Assembly: GCF_001610875.1 (NCBI RefSeq) | Contig: NZ_CP011272.1 | Span: 1,841,988 to 1,905,987 of the forward strand | Origin: Pirellula sp. SH-Sr6A | GTDB taxonomy: Bacteria; Planctomycetota; Planctomycetia; Pirellulales; Pirellulaceae | DNA length: 64,000 nt | Reading direction: 5' to 3' | In this document: one piece after another, positions 35,232 to 45,100 of the stretch | Numbering within the stretch: position 1 is the first letter of the stretch | How the letters are laid out: each line of letters opens with the position of its first letter | Notes under the pieces: generated by a model | The model's database searches: none | Seen by the model: only the letters and a program-made list of their open reading frames with translations | Told to the model about the DNA's origin: nothing | Made by a program: the position numbers and the translations under genes

Positions 35232-36194
35232 TTATGGCATCTTTGACCGATTGCCGATGCTCTTCAGAACCCAATCGCTGAGCGAAATGCGGAGTTTGTC
35301 CTTTTGCTTGGCGATTTCGCGATTCATTTTTTCTACCAGTTTTTGATCGTAGTCCTCGAGCTTTTCGTCGAGGACTTCGCGAATCCCCTTCCCTACCAAC
35401 TCGGCCGCATCGCCACCAATTTTGCTGATGCGGTCGACTTCGAACTCCTTCAATCGCACATTGGCCTGCGTCACGTGGGGTGAGAACTCCACATCCGGGG
35501 GAAACCGAAGCGAGTTGACGTGCATGAGAATCTGAACATCCACTAGCATCTCCACACGGCACCGACCGTCGGCGGACAGGCTGTACCACTGAATATCTCG
35601 CTGCCACTGGCTAACACGACCGAAGAGCTTGAGCGGAGCCTCGATCCGGCAACTGACGTCGATTCGCCCAGGAATGGTGAAGTCGATTTTTGACACATCG
35701 ACCAGGAGCTCTTTTTCTGGATCCAGAAACTCGATCGTGTAGCGAGTCCACGTGCCGTGCCGAACCGATTTCCACTTGCGCTTCGTCTCGATCTTGAACC
35801 CCTCGCGATGGATGTGAAGCCCGTCCATCACTTCCTTCTTCTGATTCCACTTTCGATTGTCCTCGTAGTTCGGCGGAAGATTTTTTAGAACAAGCCACTT
35901 CACCCAAGTACTGATCTCCTGCTTCTCGTCCGCGCTGACCGGGATCGCAACATCATCCATTTCGTCTGGCAACTGGAAGGTGTGAGGACGAAGCGTTTCG
36001 GACGCAGGTATGGATGTATCGAGGATGTCATCCAAGCTAGGTGGCTCGCGACCGGTTTGAGCCAAAGCAGGTTCGCACCACCCGATCGCTCCAAAGCATG
36101 CAATCCGTGCGAGAAGTCCCAATCGGCTGGGAATGCCCCGTTTAGTAGCAAGAACTAACTGAGCAGCAAGAACTAACTTTCGATTCGGACTCAT
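35232..36194 (-). CDS. exported protein of unknown function
   Basis: A 320-residue protein with a long positively charged, then hydrophobic N-terminus (about 1-46, ending CEPALAQ), consistent with export. The rest is a mixed alpha/beta region rich in charged residues. Beta-strand-like stretches include SKIDFTIPGRIDVSCRIEAPLKLFG and CRVEMLVDVQILMHV, and the C-terminal helix is amphipathic (DEKLEDYDQKLVEKM). No enzymatic motif is recognised. It is divergent from the cytochrome gene, with 80 bp between the two starts. Confidence 0.6.
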   Translation of the reverse strand: MSPNRKLVLAAQLVLATKRGIPSRLGLLARIACFGAIGWCEPALAQTGREPPSLDDILDTSIPASETLRPHTFQLPDEMDDVAIPVSADEKQEISTWVKWLVLKNLPPNYEDNRKWNQKKEVMDGLHIHREGFKIETKRKWKSVRHGTWTRYTIEFLDPEKELLVDVSKIDFTIPGRIDVSCRIEAPLKLFGRVSQWQRDIQWYSLSADGRCRVEMLVDVQILMHVNSLRFPPDVEFSPHVTQANVRLKEFEVDRISKIGGDAAELVGKGIREVLDEKLEDYDQKLVEKMNREIAKQKDKLRISLSDWVLKSIGNRSKMP

Positions 36195-36274
36195 CGCCTT
36201 CGTTCTCTCAGATTGGGTTTACAATAGGGGGAATAAATCCCCAGCGATCCCCGATTCCCCTCCGGATCATAGAA

Positions 36275-39200
36275 GTGAAGCGAATGCACGCACAAGAGCA
36301 GCCATCCTGCTGTCCCCTCAGGTCCACCCAATGGATCCGTGATGAAATCCGTTGGCTAGCTTTCCGACGTCTTTGCTGGCTAAGCATTGTTTTCGCATTC
36401 GCTGAGGGGATTCTGCAGCCCACCGCGAAGGGCTGGCAAAGTGACGAACAGATACCAGAGCCTGCCGAACGAGCCCGAATCACACGAAATTGGATGGAGC
36501 GAGCCCATGTTCAAGGTGATACGCTTCGGGGTGCCGCCATCTTCGCCAGTGCAAAGGTGGCTTGCGCGAGCTGCCATGCCCTTGGCGAAGTAGGAGGCAA
36601 ACTGGGGCCAGAGTTGCTATCGGTAGCGAAAAAACGAACTCCCGAGCAACTGGTAGAAAGCGTGTTGTGGCCCAATTTGACGATTGAGCCCGAGTATGTT
36701 CCGTACAAATACTTGCTGGAAGACGACCGCGTCGTATCGGGCTATCGAACGAACAGCGAAGAGGATGCCATCCTCCTGATCCGCGATCCGGCCAAGAACG
36801 AAATCATTTCCTTTGCCAAGGACGAAATCGTTCAATCGGGTCCGTCCCGGTCTCTGATGCCACATGGTTTACTCGATGCATTGCCTCAGGATAAGCGAGT
36901 CGATTTGATTCGGTTCGTGATCGCATTACGGGACTTGAATGATTCAGAACGCCTTGCGGCCCAACGTGCTATTCAGTCGGCAACACACCATGCCCTCTCC
37001 ACATTCACCTGGAACCGCGAACCACTTCGTCGCGATGCGCACCCATACGCGGATCACTTGGTAAATCGTGATCGCGTTTACGATTTCTATGCCAAGCAGG
37101 CGAACGCATTTCGAAACCTAGACACCGGCTTGGACTTGTTACAAGCCTATCCCGGACTCGATGGGGGAACGTACGGTCACTGGGGAAATCAAAACGAAGA
37201 AACATGGCGAGGTAATGAATGGGAGTCGATTCGTAAACATCGGCTTCAAGCGACCGTATTTTTCCATCCCTCTCGCACCCTTGCACGAGCCGTATGCTTT
37301 CGCTTGGGCCATACCGACGCTTGGTCGGTATGCTACGACCCCGATTCCATGGGGTTTGTGAGTTGCTGGCAGAATGGTTTTCTGCGCTTCTCGTCGGTGC
37401 GACATGGCTTTATGGACGGTGCTCGAATGGAGGGCGAGGAACGAGAGTTGCCACCCAAATCGGGGCCGTTGCGCGAAGTGCTCCAGCTATCGGACCGATC
37501 GAACGTCCGCTACTTAGGCTATCGCTATCGTGGAGATCAAGTTCAGTTTCTCTTATTGGTCGACGGTGAGGAATACATCGATGAGATGCAAATCGTCAAA
37601 GGGGAATTGCAGAGGAAGCTTCGAAAGGAGCGACACGCGAACACTTCGGACTTTAAACCACCGAATAGGAGATGGCCCGAATCGGTCGAGACCACAGTTC
37701 AGAATGGGTTGGGAGAGGGCTATGTGGTCGATACGATCTCGCTTCCGTTCGAAAACCCATGGGGCATCCCTTTGTTCATCGCCGATCATGCATTTCTAAG
37801 CGATGGTTCAGCTTTGTTATGCACCATGCACGGAGATGTCTTGCGCGCGGAGGGATTCACGTCGACGAATCCCACGTTACCCAATGCAGATACGTTACCC
37901 AATGCAAGCACGGTTCGATGGACACGTGTCGCATCCGGTCTGCATCATCCGTTAGGAATGTGGATCGATTCCGAGGGGATCTTTGTGCTAGGCCGCAATC
38001 AGATCACGCGGTTGCACGACGAAAACGCGGACGGCGAATTTGATCGGTACGAATGCTTCAGCCATGCGTACATCACCTCTCCAAACGGGCACGACTACAT
38101 CTGTGGGTTAGTACGAGATCGCGAAGGAAACTTCTATACGGTCTCTGGCAATCAGGGGCTTGTCCGCATCGCACCCAATGGCCAGAGTGCCGACGTCATC
38201 GCGACCGGTTTCCGCAATCCGGATGGGCTTGGGATATTGCCAGACGGTTCTCTGACCGTGCCTTGCTCGGAAGGGGACTGGACACCTGCGTCGATGATTC
38301 ATCTTGTCCCTGCCATCGAGAAAACGTCCGCCCTCCCTCGGTCGCCCCGCTTTTTTGGTTACCGCGGCCCGCAACCAGGCAAAACGGTTGAAAAACCACT
38401 GCTCTATCTCCCGCGAGGGGTCGACAACAGCAGCGGGGGGCAACTTTGGGTGGATAGTCCCAGAATGGGGCCATTGGATCAGCACTTACTTCACACCTCC
38501 TATGGAACCGGCACGGCATGGATGATTCTGAGCGACCGCGTATCAGGTTTCGACCAATCCGCCGCAGTCCGATTGCCTGGCGAGTATCGGTCGGGTGTCC
38601 ACCGCGCCAAGGTCCACCCGGCGGATGGTTCGGTCTATCTTTCCGGGATGAGCGGCTGGGGAACCTATACCCCGGATGCAGGTTGTTTCGAGCGTCTTCG
38701 TTACACGGGAAGGCCCGTGCAGATGCCGATTGGGTTTCACGTTCGACAAAACGGGATAGAGATACGATTCTCGGAGCCAATCGATCGTGAGAAAGCGAGC
38801 GATCCGGTGCACCATTTTGTTCAAGGGTGGAACTACCGGTATTCCCCCGGCTACGGTTCGCCAGAGCTTTCCATCAGCCAACCGCGCAGCGTCGGGCACG
38901 ATCGACTCCGAATCGAATCAGTTGTCGTGAGCGACGATGGACGGGAGATATTTTTGGAGCTCCCTGAGCTTCAGAAGTGCAGCCAACTCTACTGGAACTA
39001 TGCGGTGGGAGGTGAGGACGCCCTGGAGATGTTCGCTACCGTTCACGCGATGGACGCGCCTCGGATGGACGTTTCCTCTGGTGCGCGAATGTCAAGCAAA
39101 GAGTGGTTGCCCCATCCCTTGGAACGGGACATCGAGTGGCTTCAAAGATCGATTCCCAATCCCTGGGGCAAACAACGCAAGGACTCAAGTCCCATTTTGA

Positions 39201-39559
39201 TCGCCGCGTCCGACAATCTTCAATTCGCTCAACGATCGCTTCAAGCCAAACCGGGCGAATGGTTGCAACTTACGTTCAAGAACCCCGATGTTGTCCCGCA
39301 CAATTGGGTACTGCTGCGTCCGAATAGTCTGGACCGAGTCGGAGCGCTGGCCAATCAAGTCGTCTCGGATCCCGATGCGTACCTTTACCATTACGTACCC
39401 AAATCCCCGGATGTCTTGTGCTATACCGACATTGTCGAACCGAAGTCGGAATTTACCATAACCTTTCAAGCCCCGATGGAGCCGGGTCGATATCCGTATC
39501 TTTGCACTTTCCCTGGGCATTGGATGGTGATGAACGGAGAACTGATTATCGCGCCCTAG
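36275..39559 (+). CDS. secreted cytochrome c / DUF6797 / beta-propeller / cupredoxin fusion protein
   Basis: A 1094-residue exported protein (GTG start; ATG at 36284 is also possible). Order of parts: a signal region (about 25-54); a class I cytochrome c-type domain with the haem motif CASCH (97-101); a DUF6797 region (about 255-480); a membrane-bound-dehydrogenase type propeller (about 500-870); and a C-terminal azurin-like domain with His1009, Cys1077, His1082 and Met1086, the last three in the azurin-type CTFPGH pattern. The combination of haem and type 1 copper suggests an electron-transfer dehydrogenase working outside the cytoplasm, with an unknown, possibly sugar, substrate. The domain limits are estimates. 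Confidence 0.78.
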   Translation: MKRMHAQEQPSCCPLRSTQWIRDEIRWLAFRRLCWLSIVFAFAEGILQPTAKGWQSDEQIPEPAERARITRNWMERAHVQGDTLRGAAIFASAKVACASCHALGEVGGKLGPELLSVAKKRTPEQLVESVLWPNLTIEPEYVPYKYLLEDDRVVSGYRTNSEEDAILLIRDPAKNEIISFAKDEIVQSGPSRSLMPHGLLDALPQDKRVDLIRFVIALRDLNDSERLAAQRAIQSATHHALSTFTWNREPLRRDAHPYADHLVNRDRVYDFYAKQANAFRNLDTGLDLLQAYPGLDGGTYGHWGNQNEETWRGNEWESIRKHRLQATVFFHPSRTLARAVCFRLGHTDAWSVCYDPDSMGFVSCWQNGFLRFSSVRHGFMDGARMEGEERELPPKSGPLREVLQLSDRSNVRYLGYRYRGDQVQFLLLVDGEEYIDEMQIVKGELQRKLRKERHANTSDFKPPNRRWPESVETTVQNGLGEGYVVDTISLPFENPWGIPLFIADHAFLSDGSALLCTMHGDVLRAEGFTSTNPTLPNADTLPNASTVRWTRVASGLHHPLGMWIDSEGIFVLGRNQITRLHDENADGEFDRYECFSHAYITSPNGHDYICGLVRDREGNFYTVSGNQGLVRIAPNGQSADVIATGFRNPDGLGILPDGSLTVPCSEGDWTPASMIHLVPAIEKTSALPRSPRFFGYRGPQPGKTVEKPLLYLPRGVDNSSGGQLWVDSPRMGPLDQHLLHTSYGTGTAWMILSDRVSGFDQSAAVRLPGEYRSGVHRAKVHPADGSVYLSGMSGWGTYTPDAGCFERLRYTGRPVQMPIGFHVRQNGIEIRFSEPIDREKASDPVHHFVQGWNYRYSPGYGSPELSISQPRSVGHDRLRIESVVVSDDGREIFLELPELQKCSQLYWNYAVGGEDALEMFATVHAMDAPRMDVSSGARMSSKEWLPHPLERDIEWLQRSIPNPWGKQRKDSSPILIAASDNLQFAQRSLQAKPGEWLQLTFKNPDVVPHNWVLLRPNSLDRVGALANQVVSDPDAYLYHYVPKSPDVLCYTDIVEPKSEFTITFQAPMEPGRYPYLCTFPGHWMVMNGELIIAP

Positions 39560-39643
39560 TGTTTTCCGTTCAGTCCACGCGTACCTTCCCGCAGTGCCCA
39601 CAGTGCATCGGCTCCTGTCCTGCAATTCTATCCTGCGGAATGG

Positions 39644-40384
39644 TCAAAGCCCCCCGAAGCGTCGATGTCGTTTGCTATAGTCTTCGATGGCATCCAAAAA
39701 GTCGTGTCGAGAGAACTCCGGCCAAGCCCTTTTGGTAATCCACAGTTCGGAGTAGCTGATTTGCCAGAGCAAGTAGTTACTGAGGCGAAGCTCGCCGCTC
39801 GTTCGAATGAGCAGGTCGGGGTCGGGTAGATCCGCTGTGTACAGATGTTTGGAAATCGTAGACTCGTCGATTTGATCGGGAGTACATGCCCCCTCATGTA
39901 CCTTTTGAGCGATCGCGCGAACTGCATCGGTGATCTCTTGCCTGCTTCCGTAGTTGATGGCCAAACAAAGGTGCAGACCCGTCAAATGGGCGCTTTTCGC
40001 AATCGCGCGATCCATCTCGTCGAGCACATCTTCGGGAAGACCGTCGCGGCGTCCGATCACCGAAAGGCGGATATTCTTTTCCACGAGCGTCTTCGACTCT
40101 TGGATCAAGAACTGTTTGAGCAGCCCCATGAGAAAATCCAGTTCCTCTTTGGGGCGTTTCCAATTCTCGCTGGAGAAACAATAAAGCGTTAGTACTTGAA
40201 CGCCGAGTTCCACGCAAACCTCGCAAGCCCTTCGGACCGACTGGGCTCCCTGCCGGTGCCCTTCAATGCGTGGCAATCCTCGAGCCTGGGCCCATCTACC
40301 ATTTCCATCCATGATGATGGCAACATGCTTTGGGATGACCAACTCGGTCGTCGTCGAAGGTTTCTTGCGTCGAAAAAATGACAT
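39644..40384 (-). CDS. uppS: isoprenyl (undecaprenyl) diphosphate synthase
   Basis: A 246-residue cis-prenyltransferase. VAIIMDGNGRWAQARG holds the catalytic Asp26, and SSENWKRP and RTSGELRLSNYLLWQISYSELW follow the family exactly. It makes the C55 lipid carrier for cell-wall and surface polysaccharide units from farnesyl diphosphate and isopentenyl diphosphate. The ATG at 40384 gives the expected length; an upstream TTG at 40420 would add 12 residues and overlap the preceding gene. It lies 11 bp downstream of the exonuclease/phosphatase-family gene on the same strand. Confidence 0.93.
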   Translation of the reverse strand: MSFFRRKKPSTTTELVIPKHVAIIMDGNGRWAQARGLPRIEGHRQGAQSVRRACEVCVELGVQVLTLYCFSSENWKRPKEELDFLMGLLKQFLIQESKTLVEKNIRLSVIGRRDGLPEDVLDEMDRAIAKSAHLTGLHLCLAINYGSRQEITDAVRAIAQKVHEGACTPDQIDESTISKHLYTADLPDPDLLIRTSGELRLSNYLLWQISYSELWITKRAWPEFSRHDFLDAIEDYSKRHRRFGGL

Positions 40385-40395
40385 CGAGGGAGGGG

Positions 40396-41607
40396 TTACG
40401 GTAATTGAACGTCCAGCCAAACGAGATGGTGGTCGGATGCCTCCTTTATGTCAACCTCCAATGATTTCATCTCCTCGAGGGTTGGCCAAAAGACCCCACC
40501 TCCTGTGATTTTCAGTGTTTGAGAAGGGAGAACGAAATCGACTCGGAGGTTTCCTGGTTCTCGATCATTGAAGTCCCCGGTGTCGTGCTGAGGATCCCCT
40601 TTTTGTTCCACATTCGCACGTTTCTGGAGTTGCGATGCCTCGACGCCGCCGCGACTGCTGGGGATGAAACCGGATTGAATCCTAGGAGACTCGAGCAATT
40701 GCTTGATGGCGGGAGCGGTTCCGGACCCATCGTTCGGATCGGCGTTGAGATCCCCTAAGATCACAAACGGGTCGTCTGCAGTTGCTCCTCCACTTCGGCC
40801 GAGGTCATCGATCAAATAATCCGTGTTGGCAGCGATGTCATGCAGGAATCGTATTTCATCGTGATTGCGGCATCCGTTTCGATCTTCCGGCCCGTCGAAG
40901 ACAGGAGGCGTCGGATGAGCCGCCAAGATCTGTATTCGCTTCGCACCGATGGAAACAGGAACAAGCCAGTGGGATTTCGAGCTCAGTCGCAATCGATTCC
41001 AAATATCGTCCGAATGGTAGGGCTTCCAGGTGTTGGCCTTTCGATCCCCTACGCCGGGTCGCAACGCATCGGGAAGATCCCGCCACAGAAACTTCTGATA
41101 AGTCCTGGCTGCTTCGGTTTGGATGGGATACCTACTAAAGATCACCATCCCGTATTGTCCTGGAAAGGCACCATAGCCCCAGGCATCGTCTGGCCCGTCC
41201 GAAGCCCCGTCGCCATTTAAATCCATACCCGATGGGACACCCGTATTTACGGACCCGACAAATTGATAGGGGTATGGGCGATGGGGTCGGTCGCGATTCG
41301 TGAGGATGGATTCGCTATTGAGATACTGTTCGCGTAGCAAGGTGGCCGTTTTCCCACCGTCGTAATCGACTTCGTTGGCCAGCAACACATCGGGGCTGAC
41401 CCATTGCACGATCGCTGCGATCTTCTTGGCCTGCGCGTCCCCCTCCTGAAGACCCTTTAGTAAATCACCGGGCGCTTTCCGATTCAGCGCCATATTGAAA
41501 GTCGCGATACGAACGCTTCCTTCTTTTGGAGGGTCGATCGCGAAGAGGGAGGAACTGGGGAGCATGAAGGCGAATGAATAGAAGATCTCGCGTGCGAATC
41601 GGATCAT
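40396..41607 (-). CDS. exported endonuclease/exonuclease/phosphatase-family protein
   Basis: A 403-residue protein with a predicted signal peptide (about 1-27). The fold's markers are VRIATFNMALN near the start, a metal-binding glutamate in LLANEVDYDGG, the ILAAHPTPP region and FVILGDLNADPNDGSGT, followed by ASDHHLVWLDV near the end. The superfamily cleaves phosphodiester bonds with Mg2+; secreted members may take up phosphate from DNA or lipids. AGGA lies seven bases before the ATG at 41607. The upstream leader carries a terminator 31 bp before the start. Confidence 0.78.
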   Translation of the reverse strand: MIRFAREIFYSFAFMLPSSSLFAIDPPKEGSVRIATFNMALNRKAPGDLLKGLQEGDAQAKKIAAIVQWVSPDVLLANEVDYDGGKTATLLREQYLNSESILTNRDRPHRPYPYQFVGSVNTGVPSGMDLNGDGASDGPDDAWGYGAFPGQYGMVIFSRYPIQTEAARTYQKFLWRDLPDALRPGVGDRKANTWKPYHSDDIWNRLRLSSKSHWLVPVSIGAKRIQILAAHPTPPVFDGPEDRNGCRNHDEIRFLHDIAANTDYLIDDLGRSGGATADDPFVILGDLNADPNDGSGTAPAIKQLLESPRIQSGFIPSSRGGVEASQLQKRANVEQKGDPQHDTGDFNDREPGNLRVDFVLPSQTLKITGGGVFWPTLEEMKSLEVDIKEASDHHLVWLDVQLP

Positions 41608-41638
41608 AAAGTTCCTATGCCAAATTCCAATCGACCAC

Positions 41639-41680
41639 AAAAAGAACCAGGCCCCGACGTTTTACGACGCCGAGGCCTGG
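41639..41680 (-). terminator. intrinsic terminator in the leader of the minus-strand gene pair
   Basis: On the minus strand, a hairpin with arms 41674-41680 and 41647-41653 (CCAGGCC/GGCCTGG, extended inwards with mismatches) is followed directly by TTCTTTTT (41646-41639). On the plus strand no T-run follows. It lies 31 bp before the exonuclease/phosphatase-family start, so it either ends a separate RNA or acts as an attenuator. Confidence 0.68.
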
Positions 41681-41749
41681 CTTAGGACTAATACCGCTCG
41701 ATGCACAAGGGCCGGGAGGATTTCCAACCGCGACCTTTGTCGATCGAGT

Positions 41750-41805
41750 GGGGTGGAGGCTGCCTGTCACTAGCAGCCCGCCGGCAGACTAGGACGCCTC
41801 ACCCC
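41750..41805 (-). ncRNA. candidate structured leader RNA with competing hairpins
   Basis: Two mutually exclusive folds are visible on the minus strand. One pairs 41750-41760 with 41796-41805 (GGGGTGGAGGC/GCCTCACCCC, one bulge), extended by 41761-41764 with 41783-41786. The other pairs 41758-41763 with 41773-41778 (GGCTGC/GCAGCC). Together with the downstream terminator and the tiny upstream ORF, this is the layout of an attenuator or terminated regulatory RNA. The extent of the RNA is unknown. Confidence 0.5.
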
Positions 41806-41830
41806 CATGGCCAGTACAGAATGATGTCAC
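41789..41830 (-). CDS. candidate 13-codon leader peptide
   Basis: A GTG at 41830 lies six bases after GGAGG in an 11-base perfect complement of the 16S rRNA tail, AAAGGAGGTGA (41844-41834). The ORF reads MTSFCTGHGGEAS and stops at TAG (41791-41789). Its start overlaps the stop of an upstream open frame (TGGTGA). The peptide has no known family. Its ribosome binding site is among the strongest in the window, yet the product is tiny, as expected of a leader peptide. The same frame stays open after the TAG until just before the next gene. Translation is unproven. Confidence 0.35.
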   Translation of the reverse strand: MTSFCTGHGGEAS

Positions 41831-41845
41831 CAGTCACCTCCTTTC

Positions 41846-42170
41846 ACAAGCAGCCAGACCTGCGAATCCTCGAAGCCGAGAACCGGGATTTGCAGGTTCA
41901 GAAACATGCAGCCGCGACGCGTTTCGCAGCACTGCTCCCATTTTATTTCATCCGACCACCAGAAATCAAGAATAGGTTGCGTTATGATTTGAAAAACCTC
42001 GAGCGCGGTCCTGCGGTTTGCCAAGCGAACTGGGCCGTACCGCGTGCGAGCGAAGGCCTTGCACCAAATCTCTCCCTGGCGTGCAGGCAGTAAGGTCCGC
42101 GGTGGACTTTTTCTATTTGGTTGTCTCCTCGATTTAGACCTGCGTGGTCTTGGATTGTTCTGCAACGGAT
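41846..42170. other. intergenic region before the transglutaminase gene
   Basis: About 325 bp with open frames on both strands but no recognisable domain. The minus-strand frame of 112 codons ending at 41827 runs into the leader-peptide ribosome binding site and could be part of the same transcript. I see no clear promoter pair. Confidence 0.35.
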
Positions 42171-45100
42171 ATGGGAATTCGAGTTGCCCTGCATCATCAA
42201 ACTGTCTACGAGTACGATCGGGATGTTCAATTAGGACCTCAAATCGTTCGCCTCCGACCGGCCCCTCATTGCCGGACCCCGGTACTGAGCTACTCGATGA
42301 AGGTGGTGCCCCAAGATCACTTCTGCAATTGGCAACAGGATCCTCAAGGGAACTACATCGCTCGCCTCGTCTTCCCGAAGAAAACGCAAACGTTTTCCAT
42401 TGCCGTCGACTTGATCGCGGATATGACCTCCATCAATCCGTTCGATTTCTTTTTAGAAGCGTACGCGGAGTCGTTCCCTTTCGCTTACGAACCGTGGCTG
42501 CTTAAGGAGCTAGCCCCTTTTTTGATCCAGATCGATTCGAAGCCTGAGCTCGAGGCACTCGATCAATGGCTGGCGAAGGGGAAGATTGCCAAGTTGCGGA
42601 CAATCGACTTGATCACCGAAATCAATCATCGCCTGCAGGAAGATATCCGTTACGAAATTCGTCTGGAGCCCGGCGTGCAATCTCCGCTGGAGACCTTGCA
42701 ACGAAGCTCGGGATCTTGTCGCGATTCGGCTTGGCTATTGGTTCACTTGTTCCGACGCTTAGGTCTGGCAGCGCGGTTTGCGTCTGGCTACCTCATCCAA
42801 TTGGCGACCGATGTCAAATCGCTGGATGGACCGTCCGGCCCAGACAAGGACTTCACCGATCTGCACGCTTGGGCAGAAGTCTATCTGCCTGGCGCCGGAT
42901 GGATCGGACTCGACCCTACTAGCGGATTGCTTTGCGGCGAAGGTCACTTGCCGGTGGCTTGTACCCCTGACCCTTTCACCGCCGCACCCGTGACCGGGTT
43001 GGTAGAACCGGCCGAATGTAAATTCCACTTCGAAATGTCGGTCCAACGTTTGGTCGAAGACCCAAGAACGACCAAGCCCTACACGCAGGATCAATGGGAA
43101 CGCATTCATCAGTTGGGACTCCGTGTCGACGAGCAATTGAAACAAGATGATGTCCGTTTGACATTCGGAGGAGAACCGACCTTCGTATCCATGGACGACA
43201 TGGATGGCCCGGAATGGAACTCCGATGCGGTGGGACCGACCAAACGAGTGCTCTCAGGGCAACTCATCAAACGCCTTCGAGAGGTATTTTCCCCAGGTGC
43301 GTTTCTCCACTACGGGGAAGGGAAATGGTACCCAGGCGAGTCGCTTCCTCGCTGGGCTTTGACCTGCATGTGGCGTTTAGACGGCCAACCCATTTGGCAA
43401 AATACCGAATGGATCGCTGACGAATCACGTAACTACGGATTCACCTTCAAACAAGCGAGACTCTTCTCCGAATGTTTGGCCGAGATGCTAGGCGTCGATC
43501 CGAAATGGCTGATGCCCGCCTACGAAGACGTGTACTATTATCTCTGGAGAGAACAACGTCTCCCGATCAACATCAAACCCTGGGACCCTCGACTCGAGGA
43601 CGAGGAAGAGCGGAGCCGGCTCTCGCGCGTTTTCACGCGAGGACTCAACAAACCGGTAGGGGTGATTTTGCCCATTCGTCGGCAATGGTGGCAAGGCCAA
43701 GGTAAGTGGGCCAGTGGCCCATGGCCGGTCCGTCCAGAGAAACTCTTATTGCTCCCCGGAGACTCCTCGGTCGGACTGCGATTACCTCTCGACACACTCC
43801 CCTTTTCTCCTGCCACGGGGATGCATGGAGTGATTCCGGCCGACCCCTTTTCACAACGACCTCCTTTGCCCTCACCCGTTCCTGTTGTCTCACAAGTCAA
43901 ACAAGATCGGCACGAACTGGAACACCGCCCCAACCGAATGGGCTGGGGATCGGTTGTACCGGTCGAAATGGACGAAGATCATTGGTGGTCCGAACAGCAA
44001 GCCGCCAAACGTGAACAAGACCCTGCACCGGAGCATGTCGTGCGCACCGCCTTGTGCGTCGAACCTCGCGAAGGCCGACTGTATGTGTTCATGCCCCCAA
44101 CGGAAACACTCGAAGACTATCTCGACCTCCTCTGGTCGATCGAGCAGGTGGCCATCGATCTCGAGATACCGGTTGTTATCGAAGGATACTTGCCTCCGAG
44201 AGACCACCGCGTGCAGATGATCAAAGTGACGCCTGACCCGGGGGTGATCGAGGTCAACATCCATCCCGCGAGCTCGTGGACCGAACTGGTCGACAACACG
44301 ACCAAACTCTACGACGAGGCGAGACAATGCCGTTTAGCGACGGAAAAATTTGATCTGGATGGCAAGCATACCGGCACAGGAGGTGGCAATCACATCGTGA
44401 TGGGCGGTCCGACTCCTTGGGATAGTCCATTTCTTCGAGCTCCCCACGTCCTTCGGTCCCTCATCGCGTTTTGGATCAATCATCCCTCGCTGAGCTATTT
44501 GTTCAGCAATCGATTTATCGGCCCCACGAGTCAAGCGCCGCGAGCCGACGAAGGTAGACACGATGCGATTTACGAGTTGCAGACCGCGTTGGAGCAAATC
44601 CCTAAGCGAGGTGAGGACTGTCCCCCTTGGTTGGTCGATCGGATTCTCCGAAACTTGCTTATCGATTTGACCGGCAACACCCATCGCGCGGAAATCTGCA
44701 TCGACAAGCTCTATTCTCCCGACAGTTCCACCGGACGGCTTGGACTGGTCGAGCTCCGTGGATTCGAGATGCCCCCCCATGCCCAAATGAGCTTGGCCAC
44801 CCAATTGCTCGTTCGGTGCTTGGTCGCCACATTCTGGCGGCAGGAGTACAGCGAGCCTTTGGTCCGTTGGGATAACGATCTTCATGATCGCTACATGCTC
44901 CCGCATTACCTTTGGAAGGACTTTCAATCGGTGCTACACACTTTGCAGTCCGCAGGCTGGAACTGGGAAGAGACGTGGTTTGCATCGCACTACGAGTTCC
45001 GTTTCCCACCTATCGGGATGGTCGAGTACGACAACGTCGGCATCCACTTGCGAACCGCCATCGAGCCATGGTATGTCATGGGTGAAGAGCCTGCAGGAGG

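Noticed and set aside
41827-42165. 112-codon minus-strand open frame ending in the leader ribosome binding site
   Set aside because: No domain, no ribosome binding site of its own and high Arg/Pro composition; it may be leader RNA. I list the region but do not call it a gene.
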